Of a stretch of DNA of 36,654 nucleotides, positions 24,019-33,104 are shown in pieces (the stretch's first letter is position 1; each line of letters begins with the position of its first letter). This stretch comes from Oligoflexia bacterium (GTDB taxonomy: Bacteria > Bdellovibrionota > UBA1018). The stretch lies in contig CAITVN010000063.1 of the NCBI GenBank assembly GCA_903895855.1, positions 1-36,654 of the forward strand, read 5' to 3'. The notes under the pieces are model-generated. The model saw only the letters and a program-made list of their open reading frames with translations, was not told where the DNA came from and searched no databases. The position numbers and the translations under genes were made by a program.

Positions 24019-25113
24019 ATGAAAACTACACTCAAAGGCGCAGTCATTGGATACGGATTTATTTCATCAAAGGGTCACATTCCTGCTTATCTCAAACGAG
24101 CAGAAAATGATGGCGACGTTGAAATCATTGCGGTTGCAGACATCTGTGAGGGGCGCCGTGTCGCGGCAAAAAAAGCGTTACCGCTGGCACGCATTTATTC
24201 AAACTATGAAGACTTATTGAAAGCCGAGGGGGCAAATTTAGATTTTGTCGATATCTCAACCCCGCCGTGCGATCACGCTCAGATTGCCCACGCCGCATTT
24301 GAGCGAGGGTTGCATGTGCTTTGTGAAAAACCGCTCACGACATCAATAGAAGACGCAAAGGCAATGCTTGAGCACGCTAAACGTGCGAAGCGAGTTTTGT
24401 TTCCTTGTCACAATTACAAGCATGCGCCGGTAGTTAAGGCTATTCGGGCTATCATCGAAAGTGGCAAAATCGGAAAAGTTCGATCGCTGACTCTCAACAC
24501 TTTTCGAAACACTCACGCCAAGGGCGTAACAGAATGGAACACTCATTGGCGTAGAGAAAAGAAAATTAGCGGGGGTGGCATCGCTATGGATCACGGAAGT
24601 CACACCTTTTACCTTACTTTTGAGTGGTTAGGTTCATATCCCACCGCGGTGACCGCGAAAATGGCAAATCTAGAACCACAGAAGTACGATACTGAAGATG
24701 GCTTTTCTGCTGTGTTGACGTTTCCAACGGGGGTTGCTCATGCCCACCTCACCTGGACGGCTGGTGTTCGCAAGGTCATTTACACGGTTCAAGGCGAGCG
24801 TGGGGCCATTACCGTTGATGATGACGACCTTCAACTCGCAGTGATGGAAAGTACCGACGGCCCTGATGTTGCTCAGGGGGCCATTAAATGGAAGGTCGAG
24901 AAACAATCGATAGAATCTGATTGGATGGATGCAAGCCATGTAGGCTGGTTCAATTCGATGTTTGATCAATTCAAATTGGCGATTAAACAAGACGATTTTG
25001 TGGGCAAAGAGGCCAAAGAAGCTTATCTTTGTGTTCAATTGATCATGAGTGCGTACCGTTCGGCTGAAGAGGGTTGCCGCGAAGTCACTCTCTCGACTCA
25101 AACGCCGGTCTAG
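24019..25113 (+). CDS. Gfo/Idh/MocA-family NAD(P)-dependent oxidoreductase
   Basis: 364 residues. The N-terminal Rossmann fold starts with GYGFIS (11-16), CEKPL lies at 102-106, and the C-terminal domain carries GGGIAMDHGSH, with D190 and H194 as the likely catalytic pair. These enzymes oxidise or reduce a hydroxyl or keto group on sugars and cyclitols; inositol dehydrogenases belong to the family. It lies between the Aur1-like gene and inositol-phosphate synthase, so a cyclitol or inositol-lipid head group is a reasonable substrate. The sequence alone does not fix it. Confidence 0.88.
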   Translation: MKTTLKGAVIGYGFISSKGHIPAYLKRAENDGDVEIIAVADICEGRRVAAKKALPLARIYSNYEDLLKAEGANLDFVDISTPPCDHAQIAHAAFERGLHVLCEKPLTTSIEDAKAMLEHAKRAKRVLFPCHNYKHAPVVKAIRAIIESGKIGKVRSLTLNTFRNTHAKGVTEWNTHWRREKKISGGGIAMDHGSHTFYLTFEWLGSYPTAVTAKMANLEPQKYDTEDGFSAVLTFPTGVAHAHLTWTAGVRKVIYTVQGERGAITVDDDDLQLAVMESTDGPDVAQGAIKWKVEKQSIESDWMDASHVGWFNSMFDQFKLAIKQDDFVGKEAKEAYLCVQLIMSAYRSAEEGCREVTLSTQTPV

Positions 25114-25298
25114 TTGTCTAATTGGGTGAGTTACCAAGTGGTACGTTACAGAACGGTACCTGAATCCTGACACGTCTTTTGCACCTATCTTGGTTGATAT
25201 TGGTATCATCTCTTGAATTCTTCGCATAAATAAGCTAGGCATTCCTCTCGTCTTACTTACGAATTGCGAAACCTAATTTGAAACAGGAGTTAGAATTT

Positions 25299-26642
25299 AT
25301 GACACCTAAGGGCCAAAAATTGAACATTGCCCCAGCAACCGGAAAACTTGCCATCTTGACCCCAGGAATGGGCGCAGTGGCAACCACCTTTTATGCGGGA
25401 GTCGAAGCCGTGAAACGTGGAATGGCCAAGCCAATTGGCTCGTACACTCAAATGGGACAGCTTCGCTTAGGTAAGCGCACCGAAAACCGATACAAGTTGG
25501 TAAAAGACCTGGTACCCCTTGCTTCGTTAGATCAAATCGTGTTTGGCGGCTGGGATATTTTTCCGGAAAACGCCTATGAAGCGGCTTCTCATGCTCAGGT
25601 ACTAGAAAAAAGTTTATTAGAATCTCTAAAAGAGCCTTTGTCGAAAATTAAGCCAATGTCCGCTGTTTTTGATCGTGAGTGGGTTAAGCGAATTGATGGC
25701 CCCAATGTAAAAACGGGCAAAAATAAAATGGACCTCGCAGATCAGCTGCGAGCCGATATTCGAAATTTTATCAAAGACAACGGCTGCGATAGAGCAGTCA
25801 TGGTTTGGTGCGCGTCGACAGAAGTTTACACTCCGGGCACGTCTGTTCATCAGAGCCTCAAAACGTTTGAAGAAGGCCTGAGAAACAATGATCCTGGTAT
25901 TTCGCCTTCCCAGATTTACACCTATGCTGCTTTGAAAGAGCGAGTGCCTTACGCCAATGGTTCACCGAACGTTTCGGTTGAGCTGCCTTGCCTTCAAGAG
26001 TTGGCCCTAGAAACTGGAACTCCGATTTGTGGCTCTGATTTCAAAACGGGTCAGACCTTTTTGAAAACGGTAGTCGCTCCAGGCCTTCGCAATCGCCAAT
26101 TGGGTGTTGCGGGTTGGTACAGCACTAACATTCTTGGAAATCGTGACGGAGAAGTGCTCGATGATCCAGGCTCTTTCAAGTCAAAAGAAGTGTCGAAAAC
26201 CGGCGTTTTGACTGATATCTTGTCGAAAACTCGTTACCCAGATCTTTACGGTGATTTGCACCATGTTGTGCGAATTAACTATTATCCTCCGCGCGGCGAT
26301 AATAAAGAAGGTTGGGACAACATCGACATCTTTGGTTGGCTCGGCTATCCGATGCAGATCAAGATCAACTTTTTATGTCGCGATTCTATCTTAGCTGCGC
26401 CGATCGTTCTCGATCTTGCATTGTTCATGGACTTGGCTTCGCGTGCAAAAATGCGCGGAATTCAAGAGTGGTTATCGTTCTATCTAAAAGCTCCGCTAGC
26501 TAAAGAGGGGCTTCCTGTTGAACATGACCTTTCGATTCAGCTTTTGAAGCTTGAGAACACCCTCAGGTTTTTCACAAATGAAGAGCTGATTAACCACCTC
26601 GGCTTGACTTACTATAACATCGATGAGGGTGAAGAAGCGTAG
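25299..26642 (+). CDS. ino1: myo-Inositol-1-phosphate synthase
   Basis: 447 residues from the ATG at 25299, with AGGAG 9 bases upstream; a TTG at 25278 is rejected. It converts glucose 6-phosphate to inositol 3-phosphate with bound NAD. Evident are the NAD-binding GMGAVATT near the start, GGWDIFPENAYEAA, GSDFKTGQT with the conserved lysines, ILGNRDG and the FKSKEVSKT segment, all hallmarks of the family. The size fits the bacterial type. It is the entry enzyme for inositol lipids, and the CDP-alcohol transferase follows 79 bases later. A 185-base gap upstream may hold its own promoter. Confidence 0.93.
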   Translation: MTPKGQKLNIAPATGKLAILTPGMGAVATTFYAGVEAVKRGMAKPIGSYTQMGQLRLGKRTENRYKLVKDLVPLASLDQIVFGGWDIFPENAYEAASHAQVLEKSLLESLKEPLSKIKPMSAVFDREWVKRIDGPNVKTGKNKMDLADQLRADIRNFIKDNGCDRAVMVWCASTEVYTPGTSVHQSLKTFEEGLRNNDPGISPSQIYTYAALKERVPYANGSPNVSVELPCLQELALETGTPICGSDFKTGQTFLKTVVAPGLRNRQLGVAGWYSTNILGNRDGEVLDDPGSFKSKEVSKTGVLTDILSKTRYPDLYGDLHHVVRINYYPPRGDNKEGWDNIDIFGWLGYPMQIKINFLCRDSILAAPIVLDLALFMDLASRAKMRGIQEWLSFYLKAPLAKEGLPVEHDLSIQLLKLENTLRFFTNEELINHLGLTYYNIDEGEEA

Positions 26643-26721
26643 TTATCGCTTTTACACCTGTTAGTTCGCGTAGTTAGAAGTGCGTGCAAAAATATCGATT
26701 TTAGGGTAAAAGGGAGACCAT

Positions 26722-27576
26722 ATGTCAGTTGATTTAGTCTATACTCTCGCTTTATTTGGAGTCGTTGCAGTCTTGGTCTTGGCCTATTCTCTTCGGGTTT
26801 TACTCAAGGGGCGTGCCCAGAACGATCGAGTAGACAAGCAAGGCGCAAGCGCTTTACTTTCAAAGGGCGCGATGGAAGGTGCCTATTGGTTTTTGCAGCC
26901 AGTGGCTGATTTCTTAGTGTTTTGTAAAATCACTCCTAATGCCGTTTCTTTTTCTTCGTTGGGGTTCGGCTTTTTGGCCGGTACCTGCTTGGCTTTTGGT
27001 CATTTTGGTTTCGCAGCCATTTTTGCCACACTTTCGGCGCTATTAGATTCTCTCGATGGAATTGTTGCTCGCATGAGTGGGCTGTCGTCCGATGCTGGCG
27101 AAGTTCTTGATGCTGCGGTTGACCGCTATACTGAGTTCTTCTTCTTGGCTGGTCTCGTGATTTATTATCATGAAGTACCTCTGTTTCAGGGATTGGCTTT
27201 GTTGGCTCTTTTAGGTTCTTTCATGGTCAGCTATTCTTCGGCAAAGGCCGAGGCCCTACAAGTTGACCCTCCCAAGGGTGCAATGCGTAGACCAGAGCGA
27301 GCGATTTATCTTACCTTGGGTGCAGCGTTGTCGGGGCTTACGATTCCTTTTTTTGAGAGAGATCACGACTCTTGGGGTGCTGCGGGGTACCCGATGCTCA
27401 TGGCTTTAGCTTTAGTGGCTTTATTGGCTAACCTGTCAGCTATCACTCGGCTTTGGGATATCGCGAAAAGCATTCGCGCTCGCGAAGCATGCGAAAAAAA
27501 ACGCTTAGCTGAACTGCAAGCCAACTTGCACTCCAGTTATTCTGACACCCATCAGAACACTCATCAGCGGGTGTGA
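26722..27576 (+). CDS. CDP-alcohol phosphatidyltransferase
   Basis: 284 residues with an extra N-terminal membrane segment (about 6-28) and then the six-helix transferase core. The full CDP-alcohol motif is present: D109, D112-G113, A116-R117, G126, D130 and D134. These enzymes replace CMP on CDP-diacylglycerol with an alcohol. Next to inositol-phosphate synthase the acceptor is most likely inositol phosphate (giving phosphatidylinositol phosphate, as in actinobacteria and Bacteroides) or inositol. The C-terminal 30 residues are hydrophilic and His-rich. The ribosome site is AAAGGGAG. Confidence 0.88.
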   Translation: MSVDLVYTLALFGVVAVLVLAYSLRVLLKGRAQNDRVDKQGASALLSKGAMEGAYWFLQPVADFLVFCKITPNAVSFSSLGFGFLAGTCLAFGHFGFAAIFATLSALLDSLDGIVARMSGLSSDAGEVLDAAVDRYTEFFFLAGLVIYYHEVPLFQGLALLALLGSFMVSYSSAKAEALQVDPPKGAMRRPERAIYLTLGAALSGLTIPFFERDHDSWGAAGYPMLMALALVALLANLSAITRLWDIAKSIRAREACEKKRLAELQANLHSSYSDTHQNTHQRV

Positions 27577-27583
27577 TAGAAGC

Positions 27584-27982
27584 GTGAGTAAGGGTAAACC
27601 ATCGTTTCTAGTTTCGTTAACTAGATCTCAGTTTTCTTCGGTTGCAGCAACAGTGCTAGACTTTGGCGTTCTCGTTTTCTTGGTTGAGGTTCTTCACATT
27701 TGGTATGTTGCCGCTACTGCCGTGGGCGCATTTTCAGGTGCCATTCTGAACTTCACCATGGGTCGAACCTGGAGTTTTGTGGCCACTCACGAAAAAATTT
27801 CTAATCAAGCCATTCGGTATACACTAGTTTCTGGAATGAGTTTGGCCCTAAATACGGCGGGAGTTTTTTTGATTACCGACAAACTCGGAGTCAGCTACGG
27901 CTTGTCGAAGGCCATAACGGCCGGAATTGTCGGCATTTTTTTTAATTTTCCGTTGCACCGCGGATTTGTTTTTAAGAGTTAA
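27584..27982 (+). CDS. GtrA-family membrane protein
   Basis: 132 residues with four membrane segments. The NFTMGRTWSF segment between the second and third and FNFPLHRGFVF near the end are typical of GtrA/DPMS proteins. The family helps flip polyprenyl-linked sugars or supports glycosyltransferases at the membrane. Start GTG, 7 bases after the transferase stop. In this locus it could help flip or present a head-group precursor, but no glycosyltransferase gene is in the window. Confidence 0.82.
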   Translation: MSKGKPSFLVSLTRSQFSSVAATVLDFGVLVFLVEVLHIWYVAATAVGAFSGAILNFTMGRTWSFVATHEKISNQAIRYTLVSGMSLALNTAGVFLITDKLGVSYGLSKAITAGIVGIFFNFPLHRGFVFKS

Positions 27983-27998
27983 GTAGGAGAAAAAAATA

Positions 27999-29363
27999 AT
28001 GATTCACCAACCAAAAAACCAAAAAGCTGAAATCAAGACCGCTGTGCCTGGACCGAAGAGTCGGGCTATTCGTGAAAAAGAAGAAATGCATTTAGCTCCA
28101 GGGCTTCAAGGGTTTGCACTGATGGCGGGCATTGTTGTTGATCACGCTCGAGGCAACACGGTAACTGACGTCGATGGCAACACCTTCATCGATATCATTG
28201 GTGGCATTGGTGTGAATGGCCTCGGGCACAGTCATCCAACCTATGTGAAAGCGGTCAAAGATCAGGTTGAAAAGGCATCGGTTGGAAGCTTCACTTCAGA
28301 GGCTAGGGTAGATTTGCTTACCCGTCTAGCTGAAGTGCCTCCGGCACCGGGCGTGCATCGCACACAACTTTATTCGAGCGGGGCAGAAGCCGTTGAATCG
28401 GCGCTGCGCTTAGCTAAGTGCTACACCGGAAAATATGAATTTGTCAGTTTCTGGGGCGGTTTTCACGGCAAGACCATGGGGGCCCTCTCGCTCATGGGTT
28501 CGACGTTTAAAGAAAAACTTGGACCTATGGTTTCGGGCTCTCACATCGCACCCTACGCCAACTGCTATCGTTGCCCTTTGAAACTTCAAAAGTCTAGCTG
28601 TGGCATGGCGTGCCTCGATGTCGTTCGAGAGCAAGTGAAGACGACAACGACCGGACAAGTGGCTGCGTTTATTGTTGAGCCGATGCAAGGAACTGCCGGA
28701 AATATCATTCCACCGAAAGAGTTCTTACCGGGTATTCAGTCGATCGCCAAAGATGTTGGCGCTCTCATGATTTGCGATGAAATGATCACAGGGTTTGGGC
28801 GAACCGGAAAATTCTGGGGTTCAAATCACTCGGGTGTTCAGCCTGATATGGTGACGATGGGCAAACAGTTTGGTGGAGGGTTTCCTATTAGCGCGATCAT
28901 GTCGCGCGATGAAATTGTCAACGCGAAACCGTGGTCAAACCAATCGGGATCGTCTTCAAGCTACGGGGGTAACCCATTAGCTTCTGCGGCGGCAGCAGCA
29001 GCGGTAAAGATCATTCATGAAGAAGAGTTGGTCGAAAATTCTCGGTTAATGGGTGAGTACTTTTTGAAAAAGCTTCAGCCCATGCTGGATCGGTATCCTT
29101 TCATCGGAGACGTTCGAGGTGCCGGTTTGTTTATGGGTATCGAAATGGTAAAAGATAAAGCTACGAAAGAGCCACTATCTAAAGCAGTTTGTACCCGTAT
29201 TTTCATGGACTGCTTAAAACGCGGCTTGCTCACCATGTCGTATGCGCCAAGTTTTAGAATTCAGCCATCGCTCACTATCGATGAAGGCACCATTGATCAT
29301 TCGGTTGCGATCATCACCGAGGTCTTTGATGAGCTCGCCCGCGACGGAAAATACCGAGAGTAG
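27999..29363 (+). CDS. Class III PLP-dependent aminotransferase
   Basis: 454 residues of the class III (GABA/ornithine-type) fold. SSGAEAVESALRLAK, GGFHGKTMGA, the PLP-contacting CDEMITGFGRTG (D260) and the Schiff-base lysine K289 in TMGKQFGGGF are intact. A Cys cluster, C189, C192, C201, C205 (CYRCP and SCGMAC), is seen in a subgroup of these enzymes and could bind a metal. A good ribosome site, TAGGAGA, is present. Last gene of the inositol-lipid run. With the Gfo/Idh gene it could carry out oxidation then amination of a cyclitol, or it could act on an unrelated amino compound; the acceptor cannot be told from sequence. Confidence 0.88.
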   Translation: MIHQPKNQKAEIKTAVPGPKSRAIREKEEMHLAPGLQGFALMAGIVVDHARGNTVTDVDGNTFIDIIGGIGVNGLGHSHPTYVKAVKDQVEKASVGSFTSEARVDLLTRLAEVPPAPGVHRTQLYSSGAEAVESALRLAKCYTGKYEFVSFWGGFHGKTMGALSLMGSTFKEKLGPMVSGSHIAPYANCYRCPLKLQKSSCGMACLDVVREQVKTTTTGQVAAFIVEPMQGTAGNIIPPKEFLPGIQSIAKDVGALMICDEMITGFGRTGKFWGSNHSGVQPDMVTMGKQFGGGFPISAIMSRDEIVNAKPWSNQSGSSSSYGGNPLASAAAAAAVKIIHEEELVENSRLMGEYFLKKLQPMLDRYPFIGDVRGAGLFMGIEMVKDKATKEPLSKAVCTRIFMDCLKRGLLTMSYAPSFRIQPSLTIDEGTIDHSVAIITEVFDELARDGKYRE

Positions 29364-29377
29364 AAGTCCTGTTTTTT

Positions 29378-29397
29378 CGCCACGGGGCGGCGTTTTT
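29378..29397 (+). terminator. Weak Rho-independent terminator
   Basis: CGCC at 29378-29381 can pair with GGCG a few bases on, followed directly or nearly so by TTTTT at 29393-29397. It lies 15 bases past the aminotransferase stop. The stem is only 4 bases, so the call is modest. Confidence 0.42.
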
Positions 29398-29431
29398 GCA
29401 TAAATAATACGCCCTCGGTCATTCGAGTCGG

Positions 29432-29449
29432 TAGTAGACTTGTCTACTA
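29432..29449. repeat. Short palindrome at the edge of the large inverted repeat
   Basis: TAGTAGAC and GTCTACTA form an 8-base inverted repeat around TT. Its right half overlaps the first bases of the 253-base inverted repeat, so it may be part of that element or a target-site feature. Confidence 0.55.
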
Positions 29450-29696
29450 GATTACTTCTGTGTGGATAGAGCAACATCCGCAGACACGTGTACGTTTTTC
29501 AATTTCTGACTTAGCTAGGAAACTCACTCTTTCTTTGAGCTCGCCATCCTTGGCTCACCCGTATCGCGCCTGTGGCGCGAACGCTTCCGCTTACGTGAGG
29601 CTCAAAGAAAGAGTGAGTTTCCTAGCTAAGTCAGAAATTGAAAGGGATTTCGCGTGGCGAGGACGTTGTTCTATTCACACAGAAGTAATCTGGTAG
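29444..29696. repeat. 253-base imperfect inverted repeat with 44-base perfect arms
   Basis: The inner arms 29497-29540 and 29600-29643 are exact reverse complements over 44 bases. The outer arms, from 29449 inward and 29691 inward, match for 16 bases (the left begins AGATTACTTCTGTGTG) and then for most of another 15. The 59-base loop holds a further perfect stem, TCGCGCC/GGCGCGA (29564-29580), and CTCAC/GTGAG at its ends. It fills the gap between two convergent genes. The 78-codon frame inside is an accident of the repeat. It may be a MITE-like element, a folded RNA or a giant terminator; no transposase is near. Confidence 0.9.
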
Positions 29697-29758
29697 CGAG
29701 GCCTGCTCTGGTGAGAACGATGGAGACTATTTGTGCAACAACGCCGCTACAAGCGAGC

Positions 29759-30310
29759 CTAGGGTAAGTAGCTCAGGTGTTGAAGAACTAAGATAATTAA
29801 CAGTGCGTAGACACCGGCTAAAACGTCGTCGGCCATGACTCCGAATCCGCTCCACCAATAAGAGGCCTCGTGGTTGCCGCCTGTGGCTTTGGTTTTCGAC
29901 CAATTGTCTAGACTGCGAATCGGAAAAGGTTTCACCATATCGAATAGCCTGAAGAGTAAGAATGCCGCAATGAGTGTCTTAGTTTGCGTGCCTGCAGTCC
30001 AAGCTGAGATACCGAGACCAAGAACTTCATCGATGACAATGTTTTGGTTGTCACCAGTTTTCATTGTCTCGTCGATCACCTTGGCCGACCAGGTGCCAAT
30101 CAAGAATACCGAGACCCAAATGAGAATTTTCAAAAATGTCGAATAGTCGTTTGTAGAATACGAAAGAACAACACCCACAACGGTGCCAAAGGTTCCAGGG
30201 GCGAGCGGAAAAAGTCCGGCGCCCAGTGCGGTTGCGACGGTGACTGCAAATACTGATTTTGGATTATTGACTCGGTCCCAGTGAAGCACTCGCCTTGGAT
30301 TGTTGTACAT
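29759..30310 (-). CDS. pgpA: Phosphatidylglycerophosphatase A
   Basis: 183 residues. It removes the terminal phosphate from phosphatidylglycerol phosphate at the inner membrane. Family segments in order are GAGLFPLAPGTFGT, VIDEVLG, the LFRLFDMVKPFPI segment and GVMADDVLAGV, with three or four membrane segments. A 25-residue hydrophilic N-terminus precedes the core. It lies downstream of pnp, separated by a terminator, and is convergent with the inositol-lipid operon across the large inverted repeat. Confidence 0.92.
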   Translation of the reverse strand: MYNNPRRVLHWDRVNNPKSVFAVTVATALGAGLFPLAPGTFGTVVGVVLSYSTNDYSTFLKILIWVSVFLIGTWSAKVIDETMKTGDNQNIVIDEVLGLGISAWTAGTQTKTLIAAFLLFRLFDMVKPFPIRSLDNWSKTKATGGNHEASYWWSGFGVMADDVLAGVYALLIILVLQHLSYLP

Positions 30311-30330
30311 TGCTAACCTTTCTGGAATAC

Positions 30331-30370
30331 AAAAAAACCGCAGCTGGCTTTTTGGCCGAACTGCGGTTTT
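30331..30370 (-). terminator. Rho-independent terminator of pnp
   Basis: AAAACCGCAG (30334-30343) pairs with CTGCGGTTTT (30361-30370). On the minus strand the stem is followed by a run of T. The 17-base loop holds an inner GGC/GCC pair. It lies 50 bases after the pnp stop and 21 before the pgpA start. Confidence 0.85.
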
Positions 30371-30420
30371 CTAAGTTTGCCTCTATTTCACTGAGGTCAG
30401 TCTTTTTTTACTACACGCTT

Positions 30421-32814
30421 CTATTCTTTGTCGCCATTCGGAGTTCCGGCTGGTCCTGCAACAGGATGAATCGGTGAGTGGCTGCCCGCAGGTGCTGGTG
30501 CCGCTGCTGGTCTGGCTGCAGGCTTGAGGCCTGGGCCACCTGATGGCGTTGGTCTTGGTGCAGCCGGTGCCTGTGCGCCATGAGCTGGGGCTTGTCCGTG
30601 AGGGGCGCGAGGTGAGTTACCACCGGCTCCACCACCGCGGTGAGCTGAAGCATCAGGTGCAGGCATCAAGACTTTGCGAGAAAGTCTCACTTTGCCAGTC
30701 TTGTCGTCAATTTCGATGACTTTCACTTCGATTTCGTCGCCTTCTTTCATGAAGTCGAGAACATTGTTCACGCGTTCATGAGCGATTTCAGAAATGTGAA
30801 GCAGGCCGTCTTGATTTGGCAAGATGCCAACAAAGGCGCCAAACTCGACGATTTTCTTCACGAGGCCTTTGTAGGTTTTGCCTACTTCAGCTTGCGCGAT
30901 AATGCCTTGAATGATTTCGATAGCTCTCTTGGCAGCTTCGCCATCGTTCGATGCAATGTTCACGATACCTGAATCGTTAATGTCAATCTTACAGCCGGTA
31001 CGAGCGATGATGTCTTTAATGACTTTACCGCCTGAACCGATGACTTCACGAATCTTGTCAACTGGCACTTGAATTGTGGTGATTCGTGGGGCCCATTTTG
31101 ACATATCGTCGCGGGCAGCGTCGATAGCCTTAGCCATTTGATTCAAGATGTGAAGGCGTCCGTCGTGAGCTTGCGCGAGCGCTTGCTTCATGATCGCTTC
31201 GTCGACACCTTCGATTTTGATGTCCATTTGAATTCCGGTAACGCCTTCGCGTGTCCCGGCAACTTTGAAGTCCATATCGCCGAGGTGATCTTCATCACCT
31301 AAGATGTCGGTCAAAACAGCGATGCGTTCGCCTTCTTTGATCAATCCCATTGCAATGCCTGCAACTGGTTTTGGGTAAGGCACGCCGGCATCCATCAGAG
31401 CCATCGAAGTGGCGCAAACAGAACCCATTGATGATGAACCGTTGCTCTCGAGAGTTTCGCAAACGATACGAATCGTGTACGGAAATTTTTCGTAAACGGG
31501 CATCATGGCTTTGATCGAACGTTCAGCCAAAGCGCCGTGACCAATTTCTCGGCGTGATCTGCCGCCCATACGTCCAGTTTCGCCTACCGAATACGGAGGA
31601 AAATTGTAGTGAAGCATGAATTTCTTCATCGATTTCTCAAACATCGTGTCGACGATTTGTTCGTCGTCAGAAGTACCCAGGGTGACCGCTGAAAGAATTT
31701 GAGTTTCACCGCGAGTGAATAACGCACTACCGTGAGCTCTGGGTAACAAGCCGGCTTCAACCGTGATCGGTCGAATGGTCTTAGTATCTCGGCCATCGAT
31801 TCGAACTTTTTCGGTCAGAATCATTTCTCTCATGAGATTGTATTGAAGAAGGTCGAACGATGCATTGACTTCTTCGTTGAGCTTCTTAGCTTCGTCAGGC
31901 TTGGTCTTTTTTAAATCTTCAGTGACAATTTTGCTTAGGCACTCAGCCTTAGCTTGGTCAACGAGATCGTAACGTACCATTTTGTCTTTGGTTTTTAGGG
32001 CTTTTGTGAGAGCCGCTTTTGCTGAGGCTTCAACTTGTGATTTGACCGTGGCCGCAATAACAGCTGGTTTGAATTCGCGCTTCTTTTTACCGCATTTTGC
32101 TTTGAGTTCATTAACGATTTTAACGATGCCTTTGATTTCGTTATGGCCCCTGACAATGGCTTCTAAGATGGCACTTTCTGGAACTTCTCGTGCGCCGCCT
32201 TCAACCATCATGATGGCTTTTTCGGTGCCTGCGATCATGATTTCCATGTCGGTTTCACCGGTATTGATTTGTTTCCAGGTAGGATTCACTACCCATTCGC
32301 CATTGACTCGTCCCATTCGGCAGGCCGCAGTTGGGCCAGTGAACGGAACGTCAGAGATGCTGAGAGCAGCCGAGACGCCAGCTGCTGCTGCAACGTCAAT
32401 GTCAGCATCAGGGTCAACTGATAAAATAGTCGCCACCACTTGGGTGTCGTGAAAATAACCTTCTGGAAATAGGGGGCGAATCGGACGGTCTATCAAACGA
32501 GCTGATAAAGTCGCATCGGTAGTTGGCGCGCCTTCGCGTCTATGAAAACTTCCAGGAATTTTGCCAGAAGCATAGTAGCGTTCAGCAAATTCAACGGTGA
32601 GCGGAAAAAAGTCGGCTCCGGCTTTAGGTTCTTTATTTGAACACACAGTGACGAGAACACGGGTGTCACCGTATGAGACGAGCACAGCGCCGTCGGCTTG
32701 TTTGGCTAATTTGCCAGTTTCGATTTTAAGAGTTTTGCCTGCGACTTCAGTTTGGACTTGGTGAATGTCGAATTGATGACCTGGGTTACTTTGAGTTTCC
32801 ATACGTTTTTTCAT
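30421..32814 (-). CDS. pnp: Polynucleotide phosphorylase
   Basis: 797 residues (793 if the ATG at 32802 is used; AGGA lies too close to the first ATG and rather far from the second). It degrades RNA 3' to 5' with phosphate. Two RNase PH folds are present; the second has the FTRGETQ, GGRSRREIGHGALAERS and DILGDEDHLGDMDFKVAG catalytic segments. A KH domain (GSGGKVIKDI) and an S1 domain (VGKTYKGLV to GKVRLSRK) follow. The last 85 residues are a Pro/Ala/Gly/His-rich tail, longer than in E. coli PNPase (711 residues). It follows rpsO, as is common. Confidence 0.96.
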   Translation of the reverse strand: MKKRMETQSNPGHQFDIHQVQTEVAGKTLKIETGKLAKQADGAVLVSYGDTRVLVTVCSNKEPKAGADFFPLTVEFAERYYASGKIPGSFHRREGAPTTDATLSARLIDRPIRPLFPEGYFHDTQVVATILSVDPDADIDVAAAAGVSAALSISDVPFTGPTAACRMGRVNGEWVVNPTWKQINTGETDMEIMIAGTEKAIMMVEGGAREVPESAILEAIVRGHNEIKGIVKIVNELKAKCGKKKREFKPAVIAATVKSQVEASAKAALTKALKTKDKMVRYDLVDQAKAECLSKIVTEDLKKTKPDEAKKLNEEVNASFDLLQYNLMREMILTEKVRIDGRDTKTIRPITVEAGLLPRAHGSALFTRGETQILSAVTLGTSDDEQIVDTMFEKSMKKFMLHYNFPPYSVGETGRMGGRSRREIGHGALAERSIKAMMPVYEKFPYTIRIVCETLESNGSSSMGSVCATSMALMDAGVPYPKPVAGIAMGLIKEGERIAVLTDILGDEDHLGDMDFKVAGTREGVTGIQMDIKIEGVDEAIMKQALAQAHDGRLHILNQMAKAIDAARDDMSKWAPRITTIQVPVDKIREVIGSGGKVIKDIIARTGCKIDINDSGIVNIASNDGEAAKRAIEIIQGIIAQAEVGKTYKGLVKKIVEFGAFVGILPNQDGLLHISEIAHERVNNVLDFMKEGDEIEVKVIEIDDKTGKVRLSRKVLMPAPDASAHRGGGAGGNSPRAPHGQAPAHGAQAPAAPRPTPSGGPGLKPAARPAAAPAPAGSHSPIHPVAGPAGTPNGDKE

Positions 32815-33104
32815 TTCCTATAAGTGATTAAAAAGAAAGAGTTCGTAGAGAGGAGGTCTCAATGGTCAAAGGGGTCAGTAGGCGAGGTGCGTAATCTGAC
32901 TGCGTTGGTTAGAGGCTCTCTCTGCGGTTCGCTTTCTTGTTTTGAGAGTGTGCTCTGAAACGACTGAAAGCACAACTTTTGTTCCCCTAAAATTTGGTAA
33001 ATTTTGGCGAACTTATTAGGTCTTTTGTTGCCGCTCAACCTATTTTCAAGCCAGTCTTATTGCTTTTTGTAGGCAACTGTCTCTGGTCTTTTGACTGTTA
33101 TTAA

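Noticed and set aside
25114..25298. GGTAC/GTACC repeats and a TATCAT box before the inositol synthase gene
   Set aside because: Repeats are short and irregular and no -35 lies at a proper distance, so I did not call a promoter or operator.
29460..29696. 78-codon open frame inside the large inverted repeat
   Set aside because: Its sequence is dictated by the repeat arms and there is no ribosome site.
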